Below are positions 9,502 to 17,992 of a stretch of DNA of 64,000 nucleotides, piece after piece. Below the pieces are notes generated by a model. That model saw only the letters and a list, made by a program, of their open reading frames with translations, did not search any database and was not told the DNA's origin. The translations under genes and the position numbers were made by a program. This DNA comes from Planctomycetaceae bacterium (lineage in GTDB: Bacteria > Planctomycetota > Planctomycetia > Planctomycetales > Planctomycetaceae), in the NCBI GenBank assembly GCA_041398825.1, contig JAWKTX010000008.1, forward strand, positions 310,001-374,000, read 5' to 3'. Position 1 is the stretch's first letter. Each line of letters opens with the position of its first letter.

Positions 9502-10551
9502 TCATGCAGCATCGGATAATCGATAGATTCGCCGTGCGTTCTGGTGCCAGAGTTTGTTCTTGTCTGCGACAGATCGCTGCATGGTGATTGTTCGCAGTGT
9601 CGAGACCCATTCGGCAAATGTTCCGCCCAGTCGGCAAACGGGCCAGTCGCCGCCGAAGACCACGCGGTCTGGCCCGAATGCGTCCAGACAATGGTTGATG
9701 ATGGGACTCAGGAGCTCTACCTTGTCCTGCCCCTGTTTCACAGATGCGATGACACCCGAAATTTTGCAGCTGAGATTAACGCACTTTGCCAGATCATCGA
9801 TATCGCGTTTCCATTGATCCGCCGAATGGCCCGATGGGCCTGCCGGACTCTGATCTTTGGATTTCTGAAAGGCCTCGGGCCTGGCATTGCCACAATGATC
9901 CAGCACGAACTGTGTCTCCGGGCACTTCTGAGCCAGTTTGACAGCATCTCCGATTTCTGCCGGGCGCATGCACAAATCGTAACTCAACCCCATTTCGCCG
10001 AGTAAATGCATCGACCGGATGAACTGTTCGTGCAAACACAATCCGCGGGGCGTTGTGCCGGGGTGCAACACCTGCCGCACTCCCTTGATGGCCGGCTTGT
10101 CCGCGAATTGCCTGATGAAACTGGCGAACCCCTCCGAATCCGGACGTCCTGAGATGATGGCTGCTTTGGTTGGAGTCCTGCCGTTCGCGATTTGCGCCAG
10201 CAGCAGGTCGGCTTCTTTCTGCTGATCATCCGGGTGGACGTCAATCTCCATATAGACGCATTGATCAATGGGGAGTCCGGCCGTAGCAGTGGCGTATTCT
10301 TCGTTATGAAATCGTTGTCGCAATTCTTCTGGTGCAGATTCCAGCCACGGTGTCCTGAGTTGTTTCAGGTCCCACAAATGCTGATGGGTATCAATGATGG
10401 GGATGTGTTCGTCCGGGGATTGCGTTGTGCCAGAAATGGCGGCGGCGGCTGAAGAGAGCCCCTGTTGGCCTGCAGCTGTGGTTGCCATGGCCGCGACAGC
10501 AGTAGTCAGCCAGTTGCGACGTGAAATGTGGCTGGACGATCGATGATTCAT
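9502..10551 (-). CDS. Tat-exported amidohydrolase family protein (COG3618-like)
   Basis: 349 residues from the ATG at 10549-10551; a GTG lies one codon upstream. GGAG nine bases before the ATG supports it. The N-terminus has twin arginines (SRRNWL) followed by an Ala-rich hydrophobic stretch, a Tat signal. 'IIDTHQHLW' is the HxH metal site of the amidohydrolase-2 (TIM-barrel) family; later 'FVLDHCGNARP' and 'VVFGGDWPV' match the barrel-strand His and Asp of L-fuconolactonase/4-sulfomuconolactone hydrolase relatives. Probably a periplasmic lactonase or hydrolase. Lies 69 bases after the TlpA-like gene and 25 bases before the exporter, suggesting an operon. Substrate unknown. Confidence 0.85.
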   Translation of the reverse strand: MNHRSSSHISRRNWLTTAVAAMATTAAGQQGLSSAAAAISGTTQSPDEHIPIIDTHQHLWDLKQLRTPWLESAPEELRQRFHNEEYATATAGLPIDQCVYMEIDVHPDDQQKEADLLLAQIANGRTPTKAAIISGRPDSEGFASFIRQFADKPAIKGVRQVLHPGTTPRGLCLHEQFIRSMHLLGEMGLSYDLCMRPAEIGDAVKLAQKCPETQFVLDHCGNARPEAFQKSKDQSPAGPSGHSADQWKRDIDDLAKCVNLSCKISGVIASVKQGQDKVELLSPIINHCLDAFGPDRVVFGGDWPVCRLGGTFAEWVSTLRTITMQRSVADKNKLWHQNARRIYRLSDAA

Positions 10552-10620
10552 CACGAAGGGCTCCGGAAATTGTGACGAAGGGACGGCTTTCAGGGCGAGA
10601 AACGATTGGCGTACTCGATG

Positions 10621-11916
10621 CTACTGGCCGCCAGTCGCCTTTGCGACTTCCGCCTCGTACTGAACAAGGGACTGTTGATAATCGGCCTGGTCCGGTGCGA
10701 GTTCAACGGCTTTCTTCTGCCACTTCACGGCTTCAGGCCAGTTCTTCTGCTCCGCATAGACTCTGGCCAGCGTTTCGATGATGGATGCATCGTTGTTCTG
10801 TGTCAGTTCGGATGCACGTTTTGCAGCCGCCAGAGCAATATTCAGATCGGTTGTCCGGCCGTCTTCCAGAGTCGCCATCAGCCACGCAACCTGATTCAGC
10901 ATGTCGGCGTCATCGTTGAAATGCTGCATCAACTCCGTGGCGTATTCTGAAACAGCGATTTGATCTTTACCACACAGCAGAATCTGCAGTTTCAGCATGC
11001 GGATATTGTCGCTGTCAGGAATTGACTCGAGGATCTTGTTCAGACTGTTTACGGCTTCCGAAGTTTCTCCGGATGACATCGCGTTACGCAGCACGGGCAT
11101 CAGTGGCATCAGAGCCGCATCTTCGGCCTGGGTTTGCAGAAAGTCATTTCGAACAGATTGCACATCCCACTTGCGTTCAACAACCTGTTGCAGAACATCA
11201 TCCATTCGTGCCGGATGTCCGATCCATTCAATAACGCCAGTCTGCCCAACAATAAATGCGGTTGGAATTCCGCCCTGTCCAGCTGCCACCATATAGGTTG
11301 CATTTGTCTGCTTCAGGTCGTCCAGTGCGATCCGATAAGTGATCACATCATTCCACGTCCGTCCGTCAGGAGATTTCTGCTCCAGGAACTCCTGAACGGT
11401 TTCCAGGTCTTCGTCGGTAACCCCAACGAAGCTCACCTGGTCTCCGTACTGATCCTGAAGCTGACTCACGTGTGGCATGCCCTGACGACATGGGCCGCAC
11501 CATGTTGCCCAGAATTCGACCACGTAAACCTTACCGGGTTCAAAATCAGGAATGGCATCGCCTTTGGCCCATTTGGAAATCGTCAAAGGAGGTGCGGCAT
11601 CACCGGGAATGAGTTGCTGTATGTCGGGCAGCAGGCGAGCAGAATCTGCGCCTCCGCCTGGCAGAATCTTTTCCATGGGAACACTGTCGACGGTGACTTC
11701 CCCATCGACACTCAGTTCAACCGAGTGCACCGACCGTGGCGCTAAGGGGACCTTCGTGACTTCAGTGCTGGTCGATTCGGTTGTTGGACTATCGTTGCAA
11801 CCCATGATCATCGAAACGATCAGAAAGGCCAGGCAGCTCATCTGATGCCGGAGAACGGCTCTGTTGTGGCTGATCTTGTTTGTATGACTGTGCCGGGCTG
11901 AATCCATGATCCGCAT
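10621..11916 (-). CDS. TlpA-like thioredoxin lipoprotein with TPR tail
   Basis: 431 residues if started at ATG 11914-11916 (next ATG at 11907). A longer frame reaching 12210 would run into the upstream gene and is not favoured. A hydrophobic segment ends in SMIMGC, a lipobox with Cys40. The thioredoxin domain carries WATWCGPC (Cys140, Cys143), the TlpA/ResA redox site, followed by 'GIPTAFIVGQTG' with the cis-Pro. The last 150 residues look like TPR repeats ('LAKRASELTQNNDASIIETLA'-type helices). Predicted role: membrane-anchored periplasmic thiol reductase. Codirectional with the amidohydrolase and exporter downstream. Confidence 0.8.
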   Translation of the reverse strand: MRIMDSARHSHTNKISHNRAVLRHQMSCLAFLIVSMIMGCNDSPTTESTSTEVTKVPLAPRSVHSVELSVDGEVTVDSVPMEKILPGGGADSARLLPDIQQLIPGDAAPPLTISKWAKGDAIPDFEPGKVYVVEFWATWCGPCRQGMPHVSQLQDQYGDQVSFVGVTDEDLETVQEFLEQKSPDGRTWNDVITYRIALDDLKQTNATYMVAAGQGGIPTAFIVGQTGVIEWIGHPARMDDVLQQVVERKWDVQSVRNDFLQTQAEDAALMPLMPVLRNAMSSGETSEAVNSLNKILESIPDSDNIRMLKLQILLCGKDQIAVSEYATELMQHFNDDADMLNQVAWLMATLEDGRTTDLNIALAAAKRASELTQNNDASIIETLARVYAEQKNWPEAVKWQKKAVELAPDQADYQQSLVQYEAEVAKATGGQ

Positions 11917-12082
11917 CCGTTCTGTTTTGAATTCGTTGGGAAAAGAACTGTCGTCGCCTCCGACCGATGCATCGTATCCGCCAGAACCTCTTCGTCCAGC
12001 GGGCTGCTGCGAGAGTCTCCAACGTTTCCTCCGTGGAAATGAATCACGTGACACGATGAACACAACAAATCGGGAAATTCCG

Positions 12083-13120
12083 CTAGTCTGCCCGCAGGGA
12101 TTTCTGTCGACAGTAGTCTGAAAGCAAGGGCTGGATTCGTTCGGCAATTGTGTGCTGAAGCCCGGGCATATCCAGCATTTGCCGAGTGGGACCGGCAAAT
12201 CTGGCGTCACGCATGATGGTGTGTATCAACAGGATTTGCGGCTTCCAGCCTGCAGTGCGCAGGGCGTGAGTAAAGGCCGTCTGGTGAGTTCCTCCGGCGG
12301 GAGTTTTCTGATAGTTCACCCAGGAACAGCAGTGTGTGCTGTTTTCGGCGTACCCAACTGCAGCCGCGTGAATCATCATGTCATCAAACGATTCCTGCAT
12401 AGAAAATGCTGGCCGGTCGCCCCAGCGATCATTTACCGTCGATGTCTCTAACAGACGCCGTGCAAGATCTGCAAGACCTCCTGGCGCGTGGAACAGCTGT
12501 TTGTTCAGGGAAATTCGAATGCCCGGATAAAGGAAGCAGGCCTCTTCCAGCATCTCCCCGAGACGGGTCGGATCAATTCGTGTGTCGTTGAAGATATCCG
12601 GGTCGGGCTCCAATCGAATCTCAGTTCCGCGCCCCGATCCGGTTTCGATCACACGGGGAGGTCCCTGCGAGTCCCCGGCAAGAAACGTCTGCTGCCAAAG
12701 CTGTCCTGACCGCCAGGATTGACACACAAAGTTTCGTGCCAGGACATTGGCAGCAACCACTCCAACTCCACGCAGGCGATGCAGATGAACATGTGGCGCA
12801 TGACCATCTACCGAAGCGCTGTGATGAAGACTGGTCAGATAACTGGATGCCAGCGACTCGTATCCCTCCGGACCAGGCATTTCGAACGGCAATCCTGCAC
12901 CATCATCGCGGACGGTCAGGCTGCGTCCGTCCGGTTGCAATTCGACATCAATGAATGTTGCGAATCCCTGTAGCACCTGATCCAGACTGTTGGAAACGAC
13001 TTCACTGATCAGATGCAGTAGTCCCGGTTGCTGCACATCGCCGACGTACATAGCTGGCCGTTTTCGAATATTGATGCGAGTCGTGCCCGCATCCGGAACG
13101 GTCCACAAGTGATCGGGCAT
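12083..13120 (-). CDS. Orphan GyrB/ParE-like GHKL ATPase and transducer protein
   Basis: 345 residues. Begins with 'NIRKRPAMYVGDV', the GyrB signature, then 'ISEVVSNSLDQ' (catalytic Glu40, Mg-binding Asn44), 'RDDGAGLP' (adenine-contacting Asp), and 'RLRGVGVVAANVLA' from the ATP lid. A transducer domain follows with 'TPAGGTH' (276-279) and 'ARFAGPTRQ', where gyrase has the ATP-contacting QTK loop; here it is PTR. The GGKF lysine region of the lid is also changed. The protein ends where gyrase would go on to its Toprim and tail domains, so it cannot cut DNA alone. Either a stand-alone ATP switch derived from GyrB or a partly decayed paralogue. Separated by 166 bases from the TlpA-like gene. Confidence 0.8.
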   Translation of the reverse strand: MPDHLWTVPDAGTTRINIRKRPAMYVGDVQQPGLLHLISEVVSNSLDQVLQGFATFIDVELQPDGRSLTVRDDGAGLPFEMPGPEGYESLASSYLTSLHHSASVDGHAPHVHLHRLRGVGVVAANVLARNFVCQSWRSGQLWQQTFLAGDSQGPPRVIETGSGRGTEIRLEPDPDIFNDTRIDPTRLGEMLEEACFLYPGIRISLNKQLFHAPGGLADLARRLLETSTVNDRWGDRPAFSMQESFDDMMIHAAAVGYAENSTHCCSWVNYQKTPAGGTHQTAFTHALRTAGWKPQILLIHTIMRDARFAGPTRQMLDMPGLQHTIAERIQPLLSDYCRQKSLRAD

Positions 13121-13296
13121 GATGCTAATTCCGGGATGTCGTCGTGTCTGAAGCAGTCACTTTCCACGACATCATCTTACGCAAATTCCTGCAAAACAGA
13201 ACACACCGGCACCCGGATGTCGCCAATGTGTTCATGCACCAATATGGCGCTCGGCGTTCTCTGAATCATGATGGATCGAATCAGAAAACTGCTGAG

Positions 13297-13381
13297 CGGA
13301 AGCCGTGAGACTCGAACTCACAAGCGGGTGAACCCGCCACCTGTTTTCAAGACAGGGCCCTCATCCAGCCGGGTGACTTCC
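13297..13381 (-). tRNA. tRNA-Ser (anticodon UGA)
   Basis: Read on the minus strand: acceptor arm GGAAGTC pairs with GGCTTCC (one G-U), anticodon loop CTTGAAA in a CCTGT/ACAGG stem gives UGA, a long variable arm (GGCGGG/CCCGC) typical of class II serine tRNA, and a T-arm GTGAG-TTCGAGT-CTCAC. Discriminator base G. CCA is not encoded. About 85 bases. Confidence 0.93.
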
Positions 13382-13742
13382 GTAATGTCGTGATCTGTTT
13401 TTCGCGTTCGTGCTGAATTTCCTGCGCTTGCCCCGATCTTTCCTGATGCAGGTACTGGTGATGGAAAGACGGTGTTGAAAGGCGAGTGATACCAAGCCAT
13501 GTCATGCAATGCCCCACGGCTTGCGGGCGTTCCAGTTTGACACGCAGCTTTCGATTCAGGTTCGTGGAAGTCTGCTGTCCGTGTTGATCACAATTCTTTG
13601 TTGCCCCGGGTTCCGGTCGCGGAAAGGGCAATTTCAAACAAGATGATTCATGACGACACGGTTTCCTTCCATCTGAATGATCAGACCGACATACTCCGCG
13701 TCCCTGCTTCGTTTCGCTTAATTTCTTCGCTGGACAATATCG
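13382..13742. other. Intergenic region between tRNA-Ser and UxaA-like gene
   Basis: 361 bases upstream of two divergent units. No RNA gene, clear promoter consensus or credible open frame was found; the overlapping minus-strand frame runs through the tRNA and is rejected. Confidence 0.45.
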
Positions 13743-15302
13743 TTGAATCAGCTTCAAAAACTGTTGCGACTTCATCCGTCAGACAATGTGGCCGTCGCTC
13801 GAGTCGCTATGGCAAAAGGTGACCACGCAGAATACGACGGCGGCAGCGTCGTTCTGGAGGATGCCATCCCTGCCGGTCATAAGGTTGCCATTCGGGCCAT
13901 CGCGCAGGGTGAAGCGATTCTGAAATATGGACAGCCAATCGGGCAGGCATCCGAGTCTGTCGCCGTGGGGCGGTGGGTTCATGTTCATAATGTGAAGGCG
14001 TCGCGCGGTCAGCAATCGTACGAATTCTGTACCGAGATTACGTCGCCGCCAGTGCCCACAGAGCAACGGACCTTCATGGGTTATCGCCGCAGGGATGGGG
14101 GCATCGGAACAAGAAACTACATTGCTCTGCTGAGCACTGTCAATTGTTCGGCCACGACGGCCCGGTACGTGGCTCAGGAATTGGCGCGAACTGATCTTTC
14201 GGATTTTCCAAACGTCGACGGCGTCGTTCCTCTTGTCCACAAAGGAGGATGTGCGTTTGCTTTTGATGGCGAAGACCACCGCCAGTTCAATCGGACTCTT
14301 GCAGGCTTCGCAACACATCCGAACTTTTCTGCGAATCTGATTCTGGGGCTTGGTTGCGAAACAGCGCAGGCAGGGCATCTTCAGTCGCAGTACGGTCTGG
14401 TGCAACTTGGGTCGGGCAGCCGCAGCAGTGGTTCAGCACCGGACGGCAATCCTCTGGTTCTGAATATTCAGGAGGAGGGCGGTGTGCGCCGGACTGTCGA
14501 TCGCGCTGTTGGTCTGCTGAGAGAACTGCTGCCCGAAGCCAACAAGGTTCATCGCGTGGAGATCCCGATCTCGGAATTAAAGGTGGGTCTGGAATGTGGT
14601 GGCAGCGATGGTGCCAGCGGAATCACGGCCAATCCGGCTCTTGGTTACGCCAGTGACCTGTTAGTCGGCCACGGTGGTACCGCAATTCTTTCAGAGATTC
14701 CGGAAGTTTACGGTGCCGAGCATCTGCTGACGCGAAGAAGTATTTCGCGTGTTGTTGCTGACCAGTTGCTGGAACGAATTCACTGGTGGGAAGAATATGC
14801 ACGGCGGCATGGTGCAGCCATCGACAACAATCCTTCCGTTGGAAACAAGAATGGAGGACTGACCACCATTTTCGAAAAGTCGCTGGGAGCTGTGGCCAAG
14901 GCGGGTACGACTCCATTGCGGGCCGTCTACAAGTATGCAGAAACCGTTGTTGAGCGTGGATTTGTGCTGATGGATACGCCCGGTTTCGATCCGGCATCTG
15001 TCACGGGGATGGTTGCAGGTGGTGCTCAGGTTGTTGTATTCACCACCGGCCGAGGCAGTTGCTTCGGTTGCAAGCCCGCGCCCACTATCAAGGTGGCCAC
15101 CAACACCCCAATGTTCAATCGAATGCGTGACGACATGGACATCAACGCCGGTTCCATTCTGGAAGGTCGCCGACTCGAAGATGTTGGTCGTGAGATCTTC
15201 GAAACGATTATCGCCACGGCTAGTGGCCAGCCGACGCTCAGTGAAGTCCAGGGAATTGGCGATGAAGAATTCTGTCCCTGGGTTCCCGGTCCGATCTTTT
15301 GA
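13743..15302 (+). CDS. uxaA: Altronate/galactarate dehydratase family protein (UxaA-like)
   Basis: 519 residues from a TTG codon. The first residues 'LLRLHPSDNVAVARV' are the normal start of the SAF domain in full-length UxaA proteins, so a start at the internal ATG (MAKGDH) would cut the domain. SAF occupies about 1-95; the catalytic dehydratase domain follows with 'GIGTRNYIALLSTVNCS', 'LGLGCE', 'ECGGSDGASGITANPALG' and 'GRGSCFGCKPAPTIKVATN', the conserved Cys and Asp-rich motifs of altronate/galactarate dehydratases. The family removes water from sugar acids such as D-altronate. No uronate pathway partners are nearby, so the exact sugar acid is open. Confidence 0.85.
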   Translation: MNQLQKLLRLHPSDNVAVARVAMAKGDHAEYDGGSVVLEDAIPAGHKVAIRAIAQGEAILKYGQPIGQASESVAVGRWVHVHNVKASRGQQSYEFCTEITSPPVPTEQRTFMGYRRRDGGIGTRNYIALLSTVNCSATTARYVAQELARTDLSDFPNVDGVVPLVHKGGCAFAFDGEDHRQFNRTLAGFATHPNFSANLILGLGCETAQAGHLQSQYGLVQLGSGSRSSGSAPDGNPLVLNIQEEGGVRRTVDRAVGLLRELLPEANKVHRVEIPISELKVGLECGGSDGASGITANPALGYASDLLVGHGGTAILSEIPEVYGAEHLLTRRSISRVVADQLLERIHWWEEYARRHGAAIDNNPSVGNKNGGLTTIFEKSLGAVAKAGTTPLRAVYKYAETVVERGFVLMDTPGFDPASVTGMVAGGAQVVVFTTGRGSCFGCKPAPTIKVATNTPMFNRMRDDMDINAGSILEGRRLEDVGREIFETIIATASGQPTLSEVQGIGDEEFCPWVPGPIF

Positions 15303-15464
15303 TCAGACGGCCGGCAGGAAACCGCAAATCTGTCAGACGCGGAAGTCCGACCAGCCAGCGAAATCGGCGAGGGGTTGTGAAATGGAATTCACTCGAGTCA
15401 GCAACTCGGCCCGCTGCTTTCCGGAAGCTGGTCGTTCCGCAATCTCACGAAGTCTGCAGGAAAC

Positions 15465-15824
15465 TCAGGAATCTGCACCGTCGGAGTTGGTGAGGAAGGA
15501 CCCGCCGCTCATGAACATCCCGTTGTCGCAGGGGTTGCACCATTCGATACGAACGTTGTACTGAAATTCACGAGTTTCGCTGGCCATGCGGACGACAACG
15601 TCTCCGGGTGTGAGTGACCCGCGGTGGAGCAGACCAATACCGGTCCGACTGATTTCCCGCGTCATAGCAGAAATTGTATTGCCGCGGGACGTGCGGATTT
15701 CAGCGGGAACGGACAGTTCCAGTCGTTCGTTCGTGCGAACATTTGAAACGTTGGTCTTACCAATGCTTTCCAGAACAATTCGCAATTCGTCGATGGTCGG
15801 CCGACTCCAAGGATCCTGTGTCAC
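15465..15824 (-). CDS. PilZ-domain protein
   Basis: 119 residues from a GTG at 15822-15824, chosen because CAGGGGAA lies 6-8 bases upstream; an upstream TTG (15845) would add seven residues. 'RTNER' supplies the RxxxR motif and 'REISRTGIGL' the (D/N)xSxxG element that together bind cyclic di-GMP in PilZ domains, although the first residue of the second motif is Glu. The rest is a beta-barrel-like pattern ending 'NGMFMSGGSFL'. Likely a single-domain c-di-GMP effector. It is transcribed toward the end of the UxaA-like gene and away from its upstream neighbour by 132 bases. Confidence 0.75.
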   Translation of the reverse strand: MTQDPWSRPTIDELRIVLESIGKTNVSNVRTNERLELSVPAEIRTSRGNTISAMTREISRTGIGLLHRGSLTPGDVVVRMASETREFQYNVRIEWCNPCDNGMFMSGGSFLTNSDGADS

Positions 15825-15956
15825 TTTCGTTTCCCCTGAAAACAATTGCTGTTGTGCGGCCCTTCCCGCATGGCATCATCAGGAACCTTAGTTCGCTGAA
15901 TTCAACACGCTGGCAAAACCGTCCAGGAAACAGGGCAACCAGGTAGGGAACCAGTG

Positions 15957-17681
15957 TCAGACTTGCGACTGAGTCGGCTTTTTCCGGCCGGGTGCGAAGA
16001 GGAGGAACAGCACGATTATTCCGCCTGCAGCAAGTCCCCACGATCGTGCCGTCATTCTCGCGAACAATCCGCCGGTTCGAATGACCTCTGGAGCCTGTGC
16101 GGCGACAACATCCGTTGCGTCAGCCAGATCGACCGGATGAGAGGTCGTAAAAAACGGATCGGATTCAAATCCCTGTGTCGCTGAGCTGCGAGTGAGACTT
16201 GCCGTCTGAATTGCTGGTGTCTTGAGCAGATGGCCGGAAGTTGCTGGCTTCAACGGCGGGGTTTCGATGGGCAGTGCAGCTGTTGCTGACTGGAACGAGT
16301 TTGAATGCTGCAGCCCCGGGACAGACAGATCTCCGTAGTGAGCAGTCGTTGACCGGTTCGATGGCTGCTGGACCGGGAATGAACTCCGCGAAGGGGCATT
16401 CAGATTCATCTGAGCGGGTTGTGAATCGCCGTTGGACCACCAGTTTGTTTCTTCTTCCGTCTTTGGATCCTGCTTCCATTCAAACCCGGTTGCATCCGTC
16501 AGCGGTTTAGCCGCAGTCTGGTCAACGGAAGCAAACAGGTCGTTTGCCTTGGCTGAATTTTGCTGCATCGAATCCGCAACGACCGGCTTTCGTGGCGATT
16601 CAATGAATGATGGATCGAACCCGAATGGATCCGATTCGATGTTCGATTCACCCATGTTTGAATTCATGTCGAACGATGAATCGCCACTCGTCCGCGGTGT
16701 CGCGTCGGCCAGCAGGGAATCGAATGCTGAGTGTTTCGAATCTGCCGTTTGAGTTCCTGCGTGACTGTTCATTGCTGGTTTGGCGGTGTCCGGTCGGTCC
16801 TGAACAAGGCCAGCGAACGCATCGAACTCATCGCCAGCTCTGCTCGACGATGGCTTGGATGCGGAGACGAGTCGAGTCGAAGGCTCTGAATCGACTGGGT
16901 GACCATTGCGTGCCAGGAACGCCTGCAACGCATCTGCTGGATTGGCGCTGGTTTCCCCGAATGCAGCGGATGCCTCAGTTTCTTCGACGTTCTGCCGGGT
17001 CTGAGTTTCGATGCTGGCGAAAGTATCTTCACTCAGATCCGGTTGAACCCGGTCTGTCCTGATTTGCGAGCCAAACTTTTTTTCTGCATCCTCATTGATG
17101 AACGCCGCAAACGAATCGTCTCCCCGGGGCAAATCCGCGTTGGGATCGGATGCTTCCGATGCTTCGGATGCTGCAAATTGAGCCGCGAGGTCTTCGAAGT
17201 CGCCGCTGGCATCTTTCGAGTCTGCGACAAGCTTGTTGAACTCATCGGTCAGCGCGTCGTCAGCTTCCGCGACTCTTGACTTCTTCAACTCCTGCAACGC
17301 AGTGCGTTCCTGTTCGAGCTTCTTTTCCAGCTCAGCGAGGTGTTTCTCTTCGGCAATCCGATTTTCATCGACAGTCTGGTTTTCCAGCTCCAGGAACGGA
17401 TCCGATTCGACGGGACCTTTGCCTGTCATTCGGGCCAGCAATCCGGACAGAGGGCCTTCCTTCACTGGCTGCTCCGGCTCTTCAACAGTGCCATCCGCCA
17501 GTAAAGCCTGTCGTTCGGCCTCCTGTCGTTCGGCTTCCATTTCAAGCTCTTCGATCGTTTTGTAGTCCGATTTTGGAGTCATCGAAAACATGTTGGCCAG
17601 CCGGCTTCCCGCACAGCCAGCGCCGGACGTGAGCAACAGTACTGCAAGGCTGCCATGAGCCAGTTTTCTGGAAGGTCGCAT
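15957..17681 (-). CDS. Large disordered lipoprotein with C-terminal membrane helix
   Basis: 574 residues, function not recognised. The signal sequence ends in a lipobox, LTSGAGC, with Cys23. Residues 40-60 and 95-145 are charged and Glu-rich with coiled-coil character ('HLAELEKKLEQERTAL'). The middle 350 residues are Ser, Asp, Ala, Phe-rich with repeated short 'ESDPF', 'FDAFAG', 'SFAAF' type motifs, probably disordered. Near the C-terminus a hydrophobic helix (about 545-562) is followed by a basic tail (GRKKPTQSQV). If the N-terminus is lipidated and the tail crosses the inner membrane, the chain would be anchored twice. No enzymatic motif. Confidence 0.7.
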   Translation of the reverse strand: MRPSRKLAHGSLAVLLLTSGAGCAGSRLANMFSMTPKSDYKTIEELEMEAERQEAERQALLADGTVEEPEQPVKEGPLSGLLARMTGKGPVESDPFLELENQTVDENRIAEEKHLAELEKKLEQERTALQELKKSRVAEADDALTDEFNKLVADSKDASGDFEDLAAQFAASEASEASDPNADLPRGDDSFAAFINEDAEKKFGSQIRTDRVQPDLSEDTFASIETQTRQNVEETEASAAFGETSANPADALQAFLARNGHPVDSEPSTRLVSASKPSSSRAGDEFDAFAGLVQDRPDTAKPAMNSHAGTQTADSKHSAFDSLLADATPRTSGDSSFDMNSNMGESNIESDPFGFDPSFIESPRKPVVADSMQQNSAKANDLFASVDQTAAKPLTDATGFEWKQDPKTEEETNWWSNGDSQPAQMNLNAPSRSSFPVQQPSNRSTTAHYGDLSVPGLQHSNSFQSATAALPIETPPLKPATSGHLLKTPAIQTASLTRSSATQGFESDPFFTTSHPVDLADATDVVAAQAPEVIRTGGLFARMTARSWGLAAGGIIVLFLLFAPGRKKPTQSQV

Positions 17682-17992
17682 ACCGATTCACCCTATATTC
17701 AGGAGTTGGTCACTCAGGAATCACGGATTGGAAGTGCTGAATGAGCCCGACAGTTCGTATCGGCTGGAACAATCACCCCTAAGAAACGGAAGCTAACGGT
17801 TCGAACGATTCTGGCCGTCCTGATGCTTCAAACTCCGGGTTGTTCCGATTCCGAAAACCTGGGGGTTTGCGGTGAGTTTGCTGACACCGGATCATCCGAA
17901 ATCACGGACGATGTCGGCAATCCGACAAAAATGACTCAAGTGTGAACCCGACAACGGTACGAACCTGGCGGGATGTTCGAAGGCTGCGCAAA
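17682..17992. other. Divergent intergenic region
   Basis: About 310 bases between the lipoprotein and the DUF885-type gene, both promoters expected. No consensus promoter or hairpin stands out. Confidence 0.4.

Noticed and set aside
12040..12055. parS-like sequence TGAATCACGTGACACG upstream of the TlpA-like gene
   Set aside because: 12 of 16 positions match the parS consensus, but about two such matches are expected by chance in 64 kb, and there is only one here with no parB nearby.
11917..12210. N-terminal extension of the TlpA-like lipoprotein
   Set aside because: It overlaps the GyrB-like gene end and would bury the lipobox signal 138 residues inside the protein.
13347..13775. 142-codon minus-strand open frame next to tRNA-Ser
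   Set aside because: It runs through the tRNA gene and carries no recognisable domain.
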